Assembly: GCA_036924285.1 (NCBI GenBank) | Contig: JAYKYS010000001.1 | Span: forward strand, 41,973,501-42,037,500 | From: Asterella californica | Taxonomy: Eukaryota > Streptophyta > Marchantiopsida > Marchantiales > Aytoniaceae | Length of the DNA: 64,000 nucleotides | Direction of reading: 5' to 3' | In this document: in pieces, positions 62,027-64,000 of the stretch | How the letters are laid out: every line of letters starts with the position of its first letter | Position numbering within the stretch: position 1 is the stretch's first letter | The notes under the pieces: model-generated | Told to the model about the DNA's origin: nothing | Database searches by the model: none | What the model saw: only the letters and a program-made list of their open reading frames with translations | Translations under genes and position numbers: made by a program

Positions 62027-63575
62027 AAAATCATTTAAGATTGTACTGCATGGATTAGTGTCTATTTGTTCACATTGACATGTCCGTTGTTCACGATTAT
62101 CGTTAAGGTCCAAACGCTATAAAGTTTTGTCACACCACAAGTATCTCATTATTTGTGTGTTTGTTTATATTACATTTTTTATGTATGACTATTTTATAGA
62201 TTATTCTAGTTAAAAAATCCAAATCTAGAGTTACTAAAACTAGTCATAACTAGCTGAGATAGTTATAACTAAGTTGAAGAAACTATTAGAAGCTTCACTA
62301 TGGCACTACGTGACAAATACGGAGCTCCAGTATGCTTCTCAAAAATATATAATTTTGTTTATCATCGTTGATTGGATGCATGACGAAAAGTCATGTACAA
62401 ATATATGAAGATGCTCCTTAAAAGACATGTTAGTTTGTTGTCCTCTTTCTACTATATAGTATAAAAAGTTAAACACTTTGGAAAAGCTAAAATGAAGAAT
62501 CTTTTATTTATTTAATAAAATATAACAAGTAATGTGTGTGTTATTCTTAAGTCTTAGTAGTCTTTAGAAGTTTTACTATTTTGGATTTCGTACTCTATGG
62601 ATACTCATGCAATTTTCTATGATTCAGCATCATCAACAATTAATAATTCCAATCGGTAACACTTTTTCATAAGAAAAACTGGAATCTCACATTTTTAACA
62701 CATCTGCCTGACAGTGGTAACCTTCTTACTACAGTTGCTACACTCGAAATAAATGCGAAATCCATTACTGCTGAATTGTAAAATCTTGATTTTCACTGGA
62801 TGGTAAGTACAAGCTACATTGCTCTCTATACACTCAATCATAAACTCAAGATTCCTCGCTCTCCTAGTCATCGTGCGCTATGAAACAACACTGAGACCGA
62901 CACAATGCAATACAATCGCCAATTGAGTAAGAAGCTGAACTCCCTCGTGCACCAGTCGAACTCCGCTCGCTCACTCCCTCACTGGAATTAGAATTTCGTT
63001 TCTCAGTTCATCTCTCCCGAACTCATTCCTTCCCCGCGCATTCGAATTTCACAGTTAACAGTCGTTGTCCGCAGTTCACAGTCCTTCAACTACAGTCATA
63101 GGTACCAGCGTACTGTGTTCAACGTTCATGGTCACGATAACGGAGAACTGGACTGTGAACAACGGACACTAATCCTCGCAGTAGTCTTAAATGTGTACTT
63201 AGGAGCCATTAACCTCACACGAGTCGGAGAGCATCAGATTGTGCTTTCGTGACAACACTGTAGGGTTCTTTCCAGTTCCCTCTCTTTCGGGAACAGTAAA
63301 ACCCTGAGAATACTGTAGAATGATGAGGAAAACAGTGCGACGAGGATCGAGTAAAGCAGACAGTGACTTGAGTGCGCAGAGGGAGTGAAGGAAGGAAGGA
63401 AAGAGCGAATGCTAGCAAACGACTCTAGGAAGGAAGGGGAAAGAGGAGAAGGTCATTTGAAGATGGTCGATATTTTCCTTAAAGCTTGCGAGCTTGCGAG
63501 CTTACTCGCGAGCGAGAGAACGATCGATCAAGTGATAGAATAGACAAGGTAGGGGGGAGGGAGGGGGATGCAACG
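62027..63575. other. Intergenic sequence and probable 5' leader of the RIC1-like gene
   Basis: No gene recognised. From about 62900 the GC content rises. A short repeat of GCTTGCGA occurs near 63483-63505. This is the expected promoter and leader region of the gene starting at 63576. Confidence 0.4.
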
Positions 63576-63710
63576 ATGTACGTGGCATATGGATGGCCCA
63601 AGTTGCTACCGATCGCTGGCAGTCAGGAGCGATTGATTCACGTCAGTGTCTCTGGCTCTTTGCTTCTCCTCGTTTCGTCCTCGGACATCCAAGTTTGGAG
63701 TGCCACTCAG
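63576..63710 (+). CDS. RIC1: RIC1-like protein, first coding exon (gene continues past the window)
   Basis: ATG at 63576 opens 45 codons ending in phase 0 at a GTTTTT donor (CAG then GT). The peptide begins MYVAYGWPKLLPI and continues with VSGSLLLLVSSSDIQVWS. That is the conserved N-terminus of RIC1, whose plant members begin almost identically and whose first beta-propeller starts here. RIC1 works with RGP1 as the guanine-nucleotide exchange factor for Rab6-type GTPases at the Golgi. Only this exon lies in the window, so intactness cannot be judged. Symbol given by family resemblance. Confidence 0.7.
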
Positions 63711-64000
63711 GTTTTTTTTCGTTCCCGTCTCCTTTACTCGATACTCTTGTAAGTTCCGGGTAAGATGTCCCTTCCTGCGCTGTAGATCTGCCTCCATTTT
63801 CGAGACTGTACTTGTATCTCTCCATCATGAATCTGTCTTCCGTGGCCTTTCCTGACGTGCCCGGCGCTCACAGTTAGCCGAGGTGGAATAGAGAGTTATG
63901 GCATGCGGCACTTAAATCATACTTTTCCAGAACAACAAGAGGTCACACTGAATATGTTTAATGCAAGCTTATGGATCGGAATGTGTCTGTAATAGGTTCG
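63711..64000 (+). other. First intron of the RIC1-like gene (partial)
   Basis: Follows the donor at 63711. No second exon matching RIC1 was found before the window ends. Confidence 0.5.

Overview
The window comes from a nuclear plant-lineage (streptophyte) genome. Genes are sparse and split by introns, spacers are long and AT-rich, and about 43 kb (16.4-59.8 kb) is LTR retrotransposons inserted inside one another. Two host genes are recognisable. A complete ten-exon tocopherol cyclase (VTE1) lies at 10.0-13.7 kb; all its splice phases close to give a 480-residue protein. The first coding exon of a RIC1-like gene lies at 63.6 kb. A conserved-looking but unrecognised multi-exon gene, or two, probably lies at about 2.2-6.8 kb. 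I cannot name the species. The gene content and the methyltransferase-bearing retrotransposon would fit a charophyte alga, bryophyte or other non-flowering streptophyte.

The repeat block can be read as a stack. Element B (minus strand, strongly decayed Ty3/gypsy) is the oldest. Its pieces are at 16.4-18.4, 28.4-29.9 and 51.2-51.7 kb, and probably further right. Element A (plus strand, 18417-28401, two 1864-bp LTRs, target duplication AACGT) inserted into B. Element C (plus strand, 29941-51149, target duplication ATGT) also inserted into B. Element D (minus strand, two 2035-bp LTRs at 37014-39048 and 45091-47125) sits inside C. To the right are a solo LTR, gag and protease scraps, a truncated A-like copy and AT-rich sequence.

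Element C is the most unusual object. It carries gag with zinc knuckles, an aspartic protease, a DNMT3-like DNA cytosine-5-methyltransferase domain (34466-35047), reverse transcriptase, RNase H, a DDE integrase and a C-terminal PHD finger. Its terminal repeats are not ordinary LTRs. They are split as A1 - coding region - B1 A2 B2, the layout of DIRS-order elements, yet the integrase is of the DDE type and the insertion has a 4-bp target duplication. Its leader also contains an antisense composite of a tRNA A box and a 5S rRNA 3' half.

A, C and D are all broken by nonsense codons or frameshifts, several of them TGG to TGA or TAG. The LTRs of A and D differ by under 1 percent (counted by eye) and C's repeats by about 4 percent, so D, nested inside C, is the younger of that pair. 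The remaining intervals hold short repeats (a pogo-type MITE-like element, a tRNA-derived SINE-like head, two perfect hairpins) and no gene I can support.
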